A DNA stretch of 64,000 bases from Bin55 sp965205545 (GTDB lineage: Bacteria > Pseudomonadota > Gammaproteobacteria > Pseudomonadales > Azotimanducaceae), in assembly GCA_965205545.1 (NCBI GenBank), contig OZ242170.1, positions 496,001 to 560,000 on the forward strand, given 5' to 3'. The notes below the pieces were generated by a model. It saw nothing but the letters and a program-made list of their open reading frames with translations. It was not told the DNA's origin and did not search any database. Below are positions 28,428 through 36,868 of this stretch, piece after piece (positions within the stretch are counted from its first letter, which is position 1; each line of letters opens with the position of its first letter). Made by a program: the position numbers and the translations under genes.

Positions 28428-28922
28428 TCACTGCTGACTGTCTTTATCGGACTCATCCAAATCCAGGTAAACACGGGTAAAACTAACTACCTTGCTGGTC
28501 AAGTTAGAGTAAGTCACTGCCAAGTCGTAAGGTACAAGACCCTTGCGACTCCAGCTTTTTTCGTCCGTGTACGGCAGGGAATCCTCGTTGCTCCGGCAAC
28601 GATAGAAATTGGTGTGTGTGTCCCGCGAATCGCCGTGCAACAACCCCACCCACGTGCCGCCTAGACTCCCACATTCCACTTTGGATTGTTTATATAGCTC
28701 TACTGCATCGTTGGTACGTTCTTGGTTGTCGAATTCACGAAGGTCTTCAATCAAAGGATCGGTGTCGTTGTGCAAATGCTTATCGTCCAATTTGTTCCCG
28801 GAAAGGGACGTGCAAGAAGTCAACAATAAGATCGGTACAAGTAGCAATACAAGCACAAAGACCGGTCCACCTGAAACGAGCACTTTCTCGCGATTTGAAA
28901 GGGTGAACCGCCCTACCCTCAC
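28428..28922 (-). CDS. Chimeric lipoprotein with GspM-derived signal segment
   Basis: The open frame extends to 29087, but the upstream part is a degraded gspL/gspM copy; the GTG at 28922 is the most plausible start. Residues from LSNREKVLVSGGPVFVLVLL are nearly identical to the GspM membrane anchor encoded at 34.5 kb, and this runs into PILLLTSC, a good lipobox. The mature ~130 residues (cysteines in KVECGSLGG and FYRCRS) are of unknown family. It seems an exported protein acquired or replaced its signal through the duplication. Whether it is expressed is unknown. Confidence 0.5.
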   Translation of the reverse strand: MRVGRFTLSNREKVLVSGGPVFVLVLLLVPILLLTSCTSLSGNKLDDKHLHNDTDPLIEDLREFDNQERTNDAVELYKQSKVECGSLGGTWVGLLHGDSRDTHTNFYRCRSNEDSLPYTDEKSWSRKGLVPYDLAVTYSNLTSKVVSFTRVYLDLDESDKDSQQ

Positions 28923-29073
28923 TGAATTTGAAATTTGATTGAAATAATGTTCATTGCTTCGTCTCAATGTAACCCTCACACCAATCCCCACCTGACATTT
29001 GATCAACTGGACCTCAACAATAAGATCCATTGCTTTCTTGAAACGAGCCTCAAGCGCGGTGCGAAGAAATGTG
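28836..29073 (-). repeat. Degraded copy A of the gspL/gspM junction
   Basis: The DNA aligns along its length with 34445-34690: the gspM anchor (CAAAGACCGGTCCACC versus CAAAGACCAGTCCACC), the ATG region (AATAATGTTCATTG) and the gspL C-terminal coding end (CACACCAATCCCCACCTG). Small indels and substitutions disrupt the gspL part. Orientation is the same as the intact genes. Confidence 0.85.
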
Positions 29074-29220
29074 GAAATAATGTTCATTGCTTCGTCGTCA
29101 ATGTAAGATTCACTCTTACACCAATCCCCACCTGTTTAACATTCTCAACCTCTACATCAACTGGACCTCTCTCCATTGCTCTTGAAACCCTCAAGGGCGG
29201 TGAGCGAAGAAAGTTCGATA
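29074..29220 (-). repeat. Degraded copy B of the gspL C-terminus/gspM start
   Basis: A second copy in tandem with copy A. Read on the minus strand it encodes MERGPVDVEVENVKQVGIGV, against LERGPVDVEVENIEQVGFGV at the end of intact GspL, and ends at the same AATAATGTTCATTG gspM start. It is closer to the intact genes than copy A. Confidence 0.85.
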
Positions 29221-29442
29221 GCGGCTGCGCTTGTCGCATTGAGAGAACGCCCGCCACTTGAATGAATGGCGTCACCAAAGACTATACCGTTTTCTTCATT
29301 TCACATCGGTTTTCGACTATACGAATGGCCGACATCATTGTTGTTGAAAATAGCGAAGCTATAGAAGGTGGCTCTCACGAAGAGCTTCCAGCTTTAAACG
29401 ACAAATACGCCAAAACGTTCCGCACTCAAGCCGCTTCGCTCC
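29221..29442 (+). pseudogene. Duplicated 3' end of the upstream ABC exporter gene
   Basis: This stretch matches 28081-28305. The plus-strand frame from 29262 reads KDYTVFFISHRFSTIRMADI against KDKTVVFISHRFSTVRMADI in the intact protein, then SHEELPALNDKYAKTFRTQA against PHEELLALNGKYAKMFRTQA. Walker motifs are missing, so only the switch-His region and C-terminus remain. It adjoins copy B of the gsp junction. Confidence 0.85.
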
Positions 29443-29524
29443 AGCCGATCGTCAGTGACTTTAGCAACATTCTTCTTAAACTCCCGAGCAGGCAATGAAC
29501 ATTCGTTGTGTCCTTGATTGCTCG

Positions 29525-30718
29525 CTAAAACCCCAAAATAGCATTTAGATTGCCTGCCTCCAAATTCTCTGCATCTTCCTCTGTGAGGAACTTCTTGACC
29601 TCTTCTACTTCCTCATCTGTAAGGTTTTTTTGAAATCGGTTATAGGTTGTCAGGATCATTGCCGCCCGGGATTTGATCCCCTCGCTAGGCAAGCTATCTA
29701 TGGAATTGAGCAATCCCTTTGGATCTGCATTTGCCCAATGCGGCATTAGTGCGTTTAAGTACGCAGTTTTGTTTGATTCGGGGAGCTGCTGCGCCAGATT
29801 TAGAGCCTTTTCTGTTTCGCCATTTTCGATGTACCCTCCGCCAATGGCTCCATAGGCGACAATCTTTGTGGGTCCTTCACGTACTTGGGGCAAGAATTCA
29901 ACCGCTTTGTCAAAGTCTGAGAATACGAGCACAGTGATAACTGTTGCTTCCAATCCAGTCTCTCCTTCTTTGATAGGTTCCCCAAGCGCAGTCTCCATCG
30001 CAAGGTGAGGATCGGCTTCTACTACTTGGTAAATCATTTGGGGTAGCAATTGAGATTTGGCTTCTTGCACTCCCGGCTCATTCAATACCCACTCAAGAGC
30101 AGATTCAGGATCTATGCGGGACCAACTTAGGACCAGCGACCTAGCAGCTGCTGTTCTAGATGAAGTGCTCTCCATGGCGGCAACAATTCGTGCTGCTTCC
30201 TTGGGACTATGCTGTGCCATTGCCGATACAGCTGCATTAGCAGCGGTCTCGTGGAGTCGCTCTTCAAGTGAATTTAGTTCTTCAAGTACATCATGTGGCT
30301 TCTGGTAAGCCCACGTACTAACTACAGACTCCTCTAACCGCCGCCGCAAACCACTCACCTCGATTTGAGAAGCAGCTTCTAGCGCCGCCTTGGGGTCCTT
30401 CCTAGCCCAGTGGGAAACCACGTTGGAAACAATCATATTGTGAGGATCGTTTTCCAAAGTCACTGCATACCGAAACGCTTTCTCGGGATCAGTCTCAGCC
30501 ACACTATTTAGCACCGAATTCAGGATATTTGTCCTGGTTTGTCTATTGGCTAATGATTCAGCGATTTGATCCAATACCTCCAAACCGCTTTGCTCGACCC
30601 ATCGAATAGCAAGGTCTGAGAGAGCCCTAGATTGACGAACGTCACCTTGAGCTCGACCCACCACTTCGTTCCACGCTTCCTCTGGATCGGTCGTGGTATC
30701 GCTGACCTTGTCTTGCAT
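29525..30718 (-). CDS. Helical-repeat protein, C-terminal part (after in-frame TAG)
   Basis: 397 residues starting at an ATG only two codons after a TAG that ends the preceding frame in the same register. It contains a series of helical repeats with the pattern W-A-x2-DP-x-AL (for example VSHWARKDPKAALEAASQ, VLSWSRIDPESALEWVLNE, MPHWANADPKGLLNSIDSLP). The same repeats in the same order make up the central and C-terminal part of the intact 690-residue paralogue at 55.4 kb. Alone it lacks a signal or membrane anchor. Function unknown. Confidence 0.7.
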   Translation of the reverse strand: MQDKVSDTTTDPEEAWNEVVGRAQGDVRQSRALSDLAIRWVEQSGLEVLDQIAESLANRQTRTNILNSVLNSVAETDPEKAFRYAVTLENDPHNMIVSNVVSHWARKDPKAALEAASQIEVSGLRRRLEESVVSTWAYQKPHDVLEELNSLEERLHETAANAAVSAMAQHSPKEAARIVAAMESTSSRTAAARSLVLSWSRIDPESALEWVLNEPGVQEAKSQLLPQMIYQVVEADPHLAMETALGEPIKEGETGLEATVITVLVFSDFDKAVEFLPQVREGPTKIVAYGAIGGGYIENGETEKALNLAQQLPESNKTAYLNALMPHWANADPKGLLNSIDSLPSEGIKSRAAMILTTYNRFQKNLTDEEVEEVKKFLTEEDAENLEAGNLNAILGF

Positions 30719-30721
30719 GAG

Positions 30722-31399
30722 CTAAATCGATAAATACTGTTCGTTACCCAGCTGGCTTGAGATCTGCAGACGCTTTTCATTAGAAAGGTCTTCTCTCTCA
30801 AGCAAAATTCTGGTCATAGCAGCGAATTTCTCGTTCTCTTCCAATGAACTTGCATGAGAGACGGCTTCATCTACGTTGGCATGAGCCCACTCGCCAAAGA
30901 CCGAGCCTACTAGACCGGCTGCATACCGAACATCGAGAGCCTCGACCTGCTCCAGCGCTCGTAGCGGATTCAGTTGGGCTAGTCTCTGAATAAGAACTGT
31001 TTGAGCCTGCGACTGATGGTGCAGAGCAATGTCCAATGATTCCTTAAGAAGATCTAGAGTTTGTTGCTCGTCAGCGGTTGACGAAAGTTCATGTAGCGCA
31101 AGACTACGTTCTAATGGACTGTTGAACTGATTGAGATCACGGAGAGTCTGGATATTCCTAGCTTCAGGAAGTGGATTAGATGAGTCAACATCGACTTCAC
31201 CGTGCTCGAGTGCCGAACGATTCGGAATTACCTGGACTGATTCCTGTTGATCCACATTAACACTAGAACTCGTTGCACCGTCTTCGCTGTCAAGCATTGC
31301 CAATCCGAAAATTACTGCCGTGGCGGCCGCTGCACCAATGATGGCCGATATGGTCACGAGCAGAACGGAGTTCAAATTGCGGTTCTGATAGGGTTTCAT
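30722..31399 (-). CDS. Helical-repeat protein, N-terminal part (ends at in-frame TAG)
   Basis: 225 residues: a membrane anchor (VLLVTISAIIGAAAATAVIF, residues 13-32), a polar linker, and the first helical repeats (AQLNPLRALEQVEAL, EWAHANVDEAVSHASSL). It ends at GNEQYLSI then TAG. The paralogue at 55.4 kb continues without a gap at this point, with Gln at the TAG position, so this is one gene split by a nonsense codon, or possibly a readthrough site. If read through, the product is about 624 residues anchored in the inner membrane and facing the periplasm. Confidence 0.7.
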   Translation of the reverse strand: MKPYQNRNLNSVLLVTISAIIGAAAATAVIFGLAMLDSEDGATSSSVNVDQQESVQVIPNRSALEHGEVDVDSSNPLPEARNIQTLRDLNQFNSPLERSLALHELSSTADEQQTLDLLKESLDIALHHQSQAQTVLIQRLAQLNPLRALEQVEALDVRYAAGLVGSVFGEWAHANVDEAVSHASSLEENEKFAAMTRILLEREDLSNEKRLQISSQLGNEQYLSI

Positions 31400-31413
31400 G
31401 TATTACGGTAGTT

Positions 31414-31460
31414 TTAGATTGATTCCATGATATTTGCAGCCAAGGGCACGATCAATCTAA
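31414..31460 (-). promoter_or_regulatory. Inverted repeat upstream of helical-repeat gene
   Basis: TTAGATTGAT at 31414-31423 and its exact complement ATCAATCTAA at 31451-31460 are 27 bases apart, 15 bases upstream of the minus-strand start at 31399. This fits a two-half-site operator or a long hairpin ending the MORN gene transcript. No regulator is identified. Confidence 0.4.
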
Positions 31461-31535
31461 CCGGCCATTTTCCTGGATCTGAATTGACGTGCTCCGCTAA
31501 CTTAGTCAAAAGTAAAGTCCAAATCTCCCCTCTGT

Positions 31536-32738
31536 TCACTCCTGCATTTCGCCGTCAACAAATTCCACTTCCTTTACGGTCCCGTCCTCAAATGTAATTG
31601 TCCAGGTCCCCTGTCGCAGGTCATTCTGGTATGAACCTTCCCATCGCCCGCCACCAGGTCCATGATAGGGTTCGTCCCATTGTCCCTCGCGCACTCCGTC
31701 CGAGAAAGTTCCTTCGGCAGGTATACCTTCAGGACTCTCAAAGACCCACTTTCCATGATGCTTGCCGTCAACAAGCTTGCCCTGTGCGCTGCCTCCATTG
31801 GGAAACTTGAAAGTCCAATCGCCCTGCTGAATGCCATTTACGTACTCTCCAAGGTTTTCTCCTCCTTCAGAAAAAGTCGTCTTCCATGGACCGTGCTTTA
31901 GCCCCTTCGTGTAAGAACCTTCCGACCGAGAACCATCGCTATACAGGATCACCCAGTTACCCTCACGCTGACCTATCCGATAGGCGCCCTTAGCCCTTGT
32001 GCCATCAGGTTCGACGATTTCCCAATCGCCATGTCGTCGATCAAACGCGTAAATCCCTTCACTTTGGGCACCGTTTGCATGCGTGACTACCCATTTCCCG
32101 TCCCTCATGCCATCCTTGTAGTTGCCTTCGTGGCGCGATCCGTCTGGATGGACGATCTTCCAGTAGCCCTGCCTTATTTCCTCGATGAAAGGACCCTCTG
32201 CCCGGAATCCTGTTGGGAGTGAAATAACGAAGTTTCCATACATTCGACCTTTCTTGTAGGTCCCTTCCATCCGATGCCCGTTGGGGTATTCGATCTGCAT
32301 TTGTCCATGTCGCAATCCTTCTTCGTAAAACCCTTCCTCCGTGGCGCCTTGAAAGTCGACAGTTGTAGCAAAACCGTGAGCTTTTCCATTAACGAACGGC
32401 ACATCGGTGGTTTGTATTTCCTCTTCGCCACGAACAGTTCGGCGAATGGTTAGAGTTCCTGTGCCTGTAAGCCTTGCGTCTCGGCAATTGAGTTCTCCAT
32501 CGAATAAAGCCGTTTCGTTCGTAAGTATTTGATTCGTGTACCAAACATGGCACTCCGCATCATTCTCTAGCGGCATCCAGCAGCCATCTTCGGCATCCGA
32601 GTCATGGCAAAGTGGCTCAAGTGGTTCAACAATGCGTTCACCAATGGAAGCGCAACCAGAAAGAATCGCCAACAAGAAAAGTGATAGGACCAAGCCGGAG
32701 GGACCAAAATGTTTGACAGGCCATTTCGCAGACATCAT
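31536..32738 (-). CDS. MORN-repeat lipoprotein
   Basis: 400 residues with a lipoprotein signal (LVLSLFLLAILSGC). The mature protein carries more than ten MORN-like repeats of about 23 residues with the pattern G-x-Y-x2-G-x3-G-x-W (for example EGNYKDGMRDGKWVV, KGAYRIGQREGNWVI, EGSYTKGLKHGPWKT). Such repeats form an elongated beta-sheet and are seen in bacterial surface proteins of unknown role. It is probably anchored in the outer membrane. It precedes the helical-repeat gene on the same strand, 137 bases away. Confidence 0.85.
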   Translation of the reverse strand: MMSAKWPVKHFGPSGLVLSLFLLAILSGCASIGERIVEPLEPLCHDSDAEDGCWMPLENDAECHVWYTNQILTNETALFDGELNCRDARLTGTGTLTIRRTVRGEEEIQTTDVPFVNGKAHGFATTVDFQGATEEGFYEEGLRHGQMQIEYPNGHRMEGTYKKGRMYGNFVISLPTGFRAEGPFIEEIRQGYWKIVHPDGSRHEGNYKDGMRDGKWVVTHANGAQSEGIYAFDRRHGDWEIVEPDGTRAKGAYRIGQREGNWVILYSDGSRSEGSYTKGLKHGPWKTTFSEGGENLGEYVNGIQQGDWTFKFPNGGSAQGKLVDGKHHGKWVFESPEGIPAEGTFSDGVREGQWDEPYHGPGGGRWEGSYQNDLRQGTWTITFEDGTVKEVEFVDGEMQE

Positions 32739-32906
32739 TGCCGTTACCGATCAGTGTTTAGTAGAAGAGTAATGGAATTCTAATGACTATTTTGAGGCTT
32801 TCGAGGAGGGAAAATGCCCATAGGAACACTAGTCCACACAGTCGCTACGTCAGGATCACTATGAGTTTCGCCCCAAAGCTGCGAACCTGATTCGTTGAAG
32901 CTTTAG

Positions 32907-34004
32907 TTATGCCCTAATGGTCAATTCGGCAAGCTGGATGTCGGCAGTATCGACGTCGCTCATGCCGTCCCATTCACTCCAATGATCGCACATTCTCTCG
33001 ATTGAGGTTTGAAAAGGATCATAGTGGGCTGGGTACTCAAGAAAATCTCCATTCAATGCTCGATCAGGATGATCCGATACCCCCCACCCAACGACGTGAT
33101 CTCCCTCATATGGATTTTGCGGTCGGAATCGACGAATCCTAAAGTACACATTCATTCTCGGTTCATCGCTCAGATTTGGAGTTGCGGTGTGAGGCAGCGA
33201 GTGCAACGCAATGACAGCATCGCCCTTCTTCATGCAGACCGGAGTAAGTTCAGGCCAAGGCCAGCCGTCCATTTCGAATCGTGTCTGAGGATAGGAATTC
33301 ACCATGGACGCGGGCATGATTCCTGCGAACGCAATGTCCTGATCAATGGCTTGAAGCCTTGGCCAATCCGGGCCTCCGCCACCAATTGGACCTCCTTGGT
33401 CTCTTTGGTTGCAGAAAAACCGTTCGACTGATTCCTGAGCTCCTCGGCGCACAGCAAATTGTCCCATCAACGGGGCGATTTGATCGTTCAAGCACACTCC
33501 AACCAACGCGGTGTAGGTACCCAGAGCCAATCTGCGTTCCCGATCTTGCCAAAGCGGAGCTCCTCCAGCAGGTCCCATTGACTTTGGATCTCCGTTTTGA
33601 CCCCAAGTGGCCAATGTCTGCCCAGAAGCTAGTATTTCGCTCACCTTCATGGGACAAAGACCGGACCACCCTCCATCAACATGAGCTTGTGGGTGCGACG
33701 TTTGGGATGCCTTCCTTCTAACAACGGCGTCAGCAAACTTGGGCAACGTCACTGCAACCTGAGCATTGATGGGTTTTGTGTGCTCACCCATGAGATCCTG
33801 CATTAGCTCACGAAGTCCAGAACTGTTGTAGAGATTATTTATGGTCGGATTGTCTCCGTAGACAATCCTATTTGGCTCCCTTTGTATTAGCTCTGTTGCC
33901 TTAGCGACGCTGTCTAGGTCTACTGCATCTTCAACAACAACAAACCCATCGCGCTTCAGTAATCGCTTTTGCTCTATTGAAATCGAACGCTTGTTCATTT
34001 CCAA
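32907..34004 (-). CDS. Phytanoyl-CoA dioxygenase (PhyH) family protein
   Basis: 365 residues. The Fe(II)-binding facial triad is visible as HVD in QAHVDGG and a distal histidine in LPHTATPN, followed by R in SDEPRMNVYFRIRR for 2-oxoglutarate binding. The N-terminal KRDGFVVVEDAV is typical of the family, whose members hydroxylate acyl or small-molecule substrates. It lies 52 bases after gspM on the same strand but has no functional link to secretion. Substrate unknown; one of three such oxygenases in the window. Confidence 0.82.
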   Translation of the reverse strand: MEMNKRSISIEQKRLLKRDGFVVVEDAVDLDSVAKATELIQREPNRIVYGDNPTINNLYNSSGLRELMQDLMGEHTKPINAQVAVTLPKFADAVVRRKASQTSHPQAHVDGGWSGLCPMKVSEILASGQTLATWGQNGDPKSMGPAGGAPLWQDRERRLALGTYTALVGVCLNDQIAPLMGQFAVRRGAQESVERFFCNQRDQGGPIGGGGPDWPRLQAIDQDIAFAGIMPASMVNSYPQTRFEMDGWPWPELTPVCMKKGDAVIALHSLPHTATPNLSDEPRMNVYFRIRRFRPQNPYEGDHVVGWGVSDHPDRALNGDFLEYPAHYDPFQTSIERMCDHWSEWDGMSDVDTADIQLAELTIRA

Positions 34005-34056
34005 AGTAACGATTCACTCCACGTTAGCAGTGCTCAGAGCCTGTCTCGGACTGAAA

Positions 34057-34563
34057 TTAGCCTCCGCGAACAACCAGACGAGCTTCGACCAATCCTGGAC
34101 TCTCTCTAAGTCTTGTAATTCTTGCTTGGGTAATGGTTACTCCCTCCGATTCTTGAAGGGAAAACATCCAGCTGACCACACTATCGAATGATTGCCGAGC
34201 GATTTCAATGTTGACGCCATCGCCTAAAGGTTGAATCCTTTGGAACTCAATGTCATGAAGTTCGGCGCTTTGAGAAAGTCGTGACAACTGAATCTCACCA
34301 CCCGTACCCGTATTTTGGCTAGACTGTTCCGCGGTACGGGCTGATGCCTCGTAAGCTTGCATCCACTGCATGTCCGCAAGCGATGACTGATACTTGGCTA
34401 CATTCAAATCGCGGTAGTTTTGCGCGGAGGATAGCAGCCACAACAATAACAGTACAAGCACAAAGACCAGTCCACCCGCAACGAGCATCTTCTCGCGATT
34501 TGATAGGGTGTTGAACCACCTCACCGGCATCGAGTTAGCAATTTGATTGGCAATAATGTTCAT
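34057..34563 (-). CDS. gspM: Type II secretion inner-membrane protein GspM
   Basis: 168 residues. A short cytoplasmic N-terminus with LSNREKMLVAGGLVFVLVLL forms the single membrane helix (about 25-45), and a periplasmic ferredoxin-like domain follows, ending in TQARITRLRESPGLVEARL. GspM links GspL to the rest of the inner-membrane platform. The start overlaps the gspL stop by four bases. Its 5' end is the source of two degraded copies at 28.8-29.2 kb. It is the last T2SS gene; no gspN follows. Confidence 0.85.
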   Translation of the reverse strand: MNIIANQIANSMPVRWFNTLSNREKMLVAGGLVFVLVLLLLWLLSSAQNYRDLNVAKYQSSLADMQWMQAYEASARTAEQSSQNTGTGGEIQLSRLSQSAELHDIEFQRIQPLGDGVNIEIARQSFDSVVSWMFSLQESEGVTITQARITRLRESPGLVEARLVVRGG

Positions 34564-35900
34564 TGTTTCATCGTCAGTGTGAGATTCACTCTTACACCAA
34601 ACCCCACCTGTTCAATATTCTCAACCTCGACATCAACGGGACCCCTCTCGAGTGCTTTTTCGAATCCGTCGAGCGCAGTGAGCGAAGAGAGTTCCATAAC
34701 GGTTGCAAGCGACTGCTGAGAATCTCTATAGATAAGACTGTCAATAACGGTTCTCGACTGAGTTGAGTCAACAACTCTTGCGAATTCCCCTAGAAGTGTC
34801 TCAAAGGTTCCGGTTTGCCTGCTCGCTGCTCCCAAATTTCCTCGCATACGGGTAACTGGATCGCGTATACCCGGACTCTGGCCGTAAATCGACTCGTATA
34901 GCTTCTTTGCTTCATCCTCAAGGTCGGTAGAATTCAATCCAGCCCAAATCCCTTGTCCATACAACGCTGCAATATAGACGAGAAGCGAAGCAACCGCAAT
35001 CGCACCGTTTCGCATCCAAGCTCTCGCGTTCAGGGCTTGATTATCTCTAGCTGAAAACTCGCCTTGCAGCAAGTTTATTCCGACTTGCTCATCGAAATTC
35101 TGTGCGATATGGACCAAAAGCGGATCGGAGATGTCCTGAATCTCAACAAAGGGCGAGCTGCTGATTTGGCGGGAAAGACTCTGTGCAGAAGAAAATTTCT
35201 TGACTTGCACTTTCGTTTCCATGTCGTCTGACGATTGTGCAGCCGTTGTCAAGGCTTCACTTGCGACAGACATGTCCATAACAGCAAGCTGATCCCCAGT
35301 ACGCACCCAGACGTTGCTCCTATCGGCTATAGCTCCGATCGTCCCTTCCTCAATTGGTATCTGCATTCCTATAGTTGAACAATAGCTGGGTTCGAAACCA
35401 GAACGTGCAAGCCTATCGACTATAGGGCCTAGATTCGTCTTGGCAATCGTCAAGCAGTCTACGGGCAATCCACGTCGTACAGTCCCGCGAGCGATATGCA
35501 TCTCTTCAATGTCTGTCGCAATGTAGTTCTCAACTGCATACGGAAGGGCTTTTACCATTTGTGAACTGGTCTTTCCTGGAACCTCAGCTCGAATAAACAA
35601 CGTCATTGCATCTGATAGAAAAAGCACAGTTTGGTCGATGCTTTGCGTTTCAAGGCTCTCTTCAACGTCTACCTGCAATGTCTCAAAGGTGGTGGCGCCG
35701 TGGCCAACCACTTCTTCTTGTTCGTCTATAGCAACCCATTCACACTCCATAGGATCAGCATCGAATTTTTCGACCACTTCCGCCGCTTGGATTTCTTCTG
35801 CAGTTTCTGTCTCTTCGGGCGCTTCGGTCTCTTCTGCAGTTTCTGTCTCTTCGAAATACTCGATGTGGTCATTAAGCAATCTAACAAATAGTGTGGTCAT
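34560..35900 (-). CDS. gspL: Type II secretion protein GspL with acidic N-terminal insertion
   Basis: 446 residues: cytoplasmic actin-like domain (VLFLSDAMTLFIRAEVPG, VKALPYAVENYIATDIEEMH), one membrane helix (about 302-318, NGAIAVASLLVYIAALYGQ) and a periplasmic domain ending VRVNLTLTMKQ. GspL recruits the GspE ATPase to the membrane. The first 50 residues carry an unusual acidic repeat (EETETAEETEAPEETETAEE) encoded by 36-base tandem repeats. The gene overlaps gspK and gspM by four bases each. Confidence 0.88.
   Translation of the reverse strand: MTTLFVRLLNDHIEYFEETETAEETEAPEETETAEEIQAAEVVEKFDADPMECEWVAIDEQEEVVGHGATTFETLQVDVEESLETQSIDQTVLFLSDAMTLFIRAEVPGKTSSQMVKALPYAVENYIATDIEEMHIARGTVRRGLPVDCLTIAKTNLGPIVDRLARSGFEPSYCSTIGMQIPIEEGTIGAIADRSNVWVRTGDQLAVMDMSVASEALTTAAQSSDDMETKVQVKKFSSAQSLSRQISSSPFVEIQDISDPLLVHIAQNFDEQVGINLLQGEFSARDNQALNARAWMRNGAIAVASLLVYIAALYGQGIWAGLNSTDLEDEAKKLYESIYGQSPGIRDPVTRMRGNLGAASRQTGTFETLLGEFARVVDSTQSRTVIDSLIYRDSQQSLATVMELSSLTALDGFEKALERGPVDVEVENIEQVGFGVRVNLTLTMKQ
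35794..35853. repeat. 36-base tandem repeat inside gspL
   Basis: Two perfect 24-base copies of TCTTCTGCAGTTTCTGTCTC plus TTCG lie at 35794-35817 and 35830-35853, a period of 36 bases or 12 codons. They encode the acidic ETETAEE units of GspL. Length is a multiple of three, so copy-number change would keep the frame. Confidence 0.85.
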
Positions 35901-36868
35901 TGGTAGACTCCCAATCCATCAAGGGTCACTTCCTCTTCCTCCCAATCGTGGCGACGAGCTAGGTCGCGCTTGTACACGGTTACGTCCCCACCAAAGGGTG
36001 ACCGGTAGAGGGTACTAGTCATATCCAATCTAGTACGGTCGCCCATGAGTATAGTTACGTGCAGCTCAAAGTAGTCGCTCTTTACGCGCAAATAATCTTC
36101 GATTGCAGTGAAGGGTGCGACTATGCTTGATGCGCTCTGCACGCTGTCAAATGAGCGTTCCTCTTCGGTAAACGCTTCAATATATGGAGCGCTTTGAGGA
36201 TCTTGTAGCAATGCAATTAATACCGTCGCTGATGCTGTGTTGAGATTGACTGCTAGAGTGGGCGTTGGAAGAACAGTAATGTGATTCTCAAGTTCCTCTA
36301 CGGCATCCCGGTACATCGGGGAAAAGTATGACACCTCCGTAATATCGGCGGCCAACTGATTTGCCGTGCGAAAGGGAGTATCCAATATGGCATATTCCCA
36401 ATCTTCACCACCATTCGGCAATGTGTTCGTGTCTGCATCCACCCAATCTTGAATTCTAGGTGCTACTGTTGCATCGAATCCCAATTCAGCACACAGTCTT
36501 TCCATGCTCTGTTGCGCTACAGTGTTTTCAGGATCAGCTAGCGAGTTTGCATTGAATCTGGACATGAGATCGATTACTCGCAGTTGCATGGATCCATTAG
36601 GGATTTCAAATGGAATCTCCAAATTGGCCCAATCGTCCGTAAACGCGTCGAATGCCTCGCCTGCAGCGTCTTCAACGAGCTTTTCTGCTACGAATTTCTC
36701 AACGCCCAACGCATAGGACAATGCGCTTTCCTGGCTGAGCGACAACTCCGAATGCGAAATCGTAAGTGTCTGCATGGTAATGATGTGGTACGCCAAGATG
36801 CCCGTGATTCCGGCAATTGCCACAACACTCAACAGAGCGACGCCCGCATTGCGACGCTTTGCTCTCAC
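35897..36868 (-). CDS. gspK: Type II secretion minor pseudopilin GspK
   Basis: 323 residues. The prepilin-like leader ends NAG before VALLSVVAIAGITG, which lacks the glutamate at +5, a known property of GspK. The large periplasmic domain contains DWVDADTNTLPNGGED and NLNTASATVLIAL, the latter typical of the GspK helix-hairpin-helix region. GspK caps the pseudopilus tip together with GspI and GspJ. It overlaps gspL and gspJ by four bases each. Confidence 0.9.
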   Translation of the reverse strand: MRAKRRNAGVALLSVVAIAGITGILAYHIITMQTLTISHSELSLSQESALSYALGVEKFVAEKLVEDAAGEAFDAFTDDWANLEIPFEIPNGSMQLRVIDLMSRFNANSLADPENTVAQQSMERLCAELGFDATVAPRIQDWVDADTNTLPNGGEDWEYAILDTPFRTANQLAADITEVSYFSPMYRDAVEELENHITVLPTPTLAVNLNTASATVLIALLQDPQSAPYIEAFTEEERSFDSVQSASSIVAPFTAIEDYLRVKSDYFELHVTILMGDRTRLDMTSTLYRSPFGGDVTVYKRDLARRHDWEEEEVTLDGLGVYQ

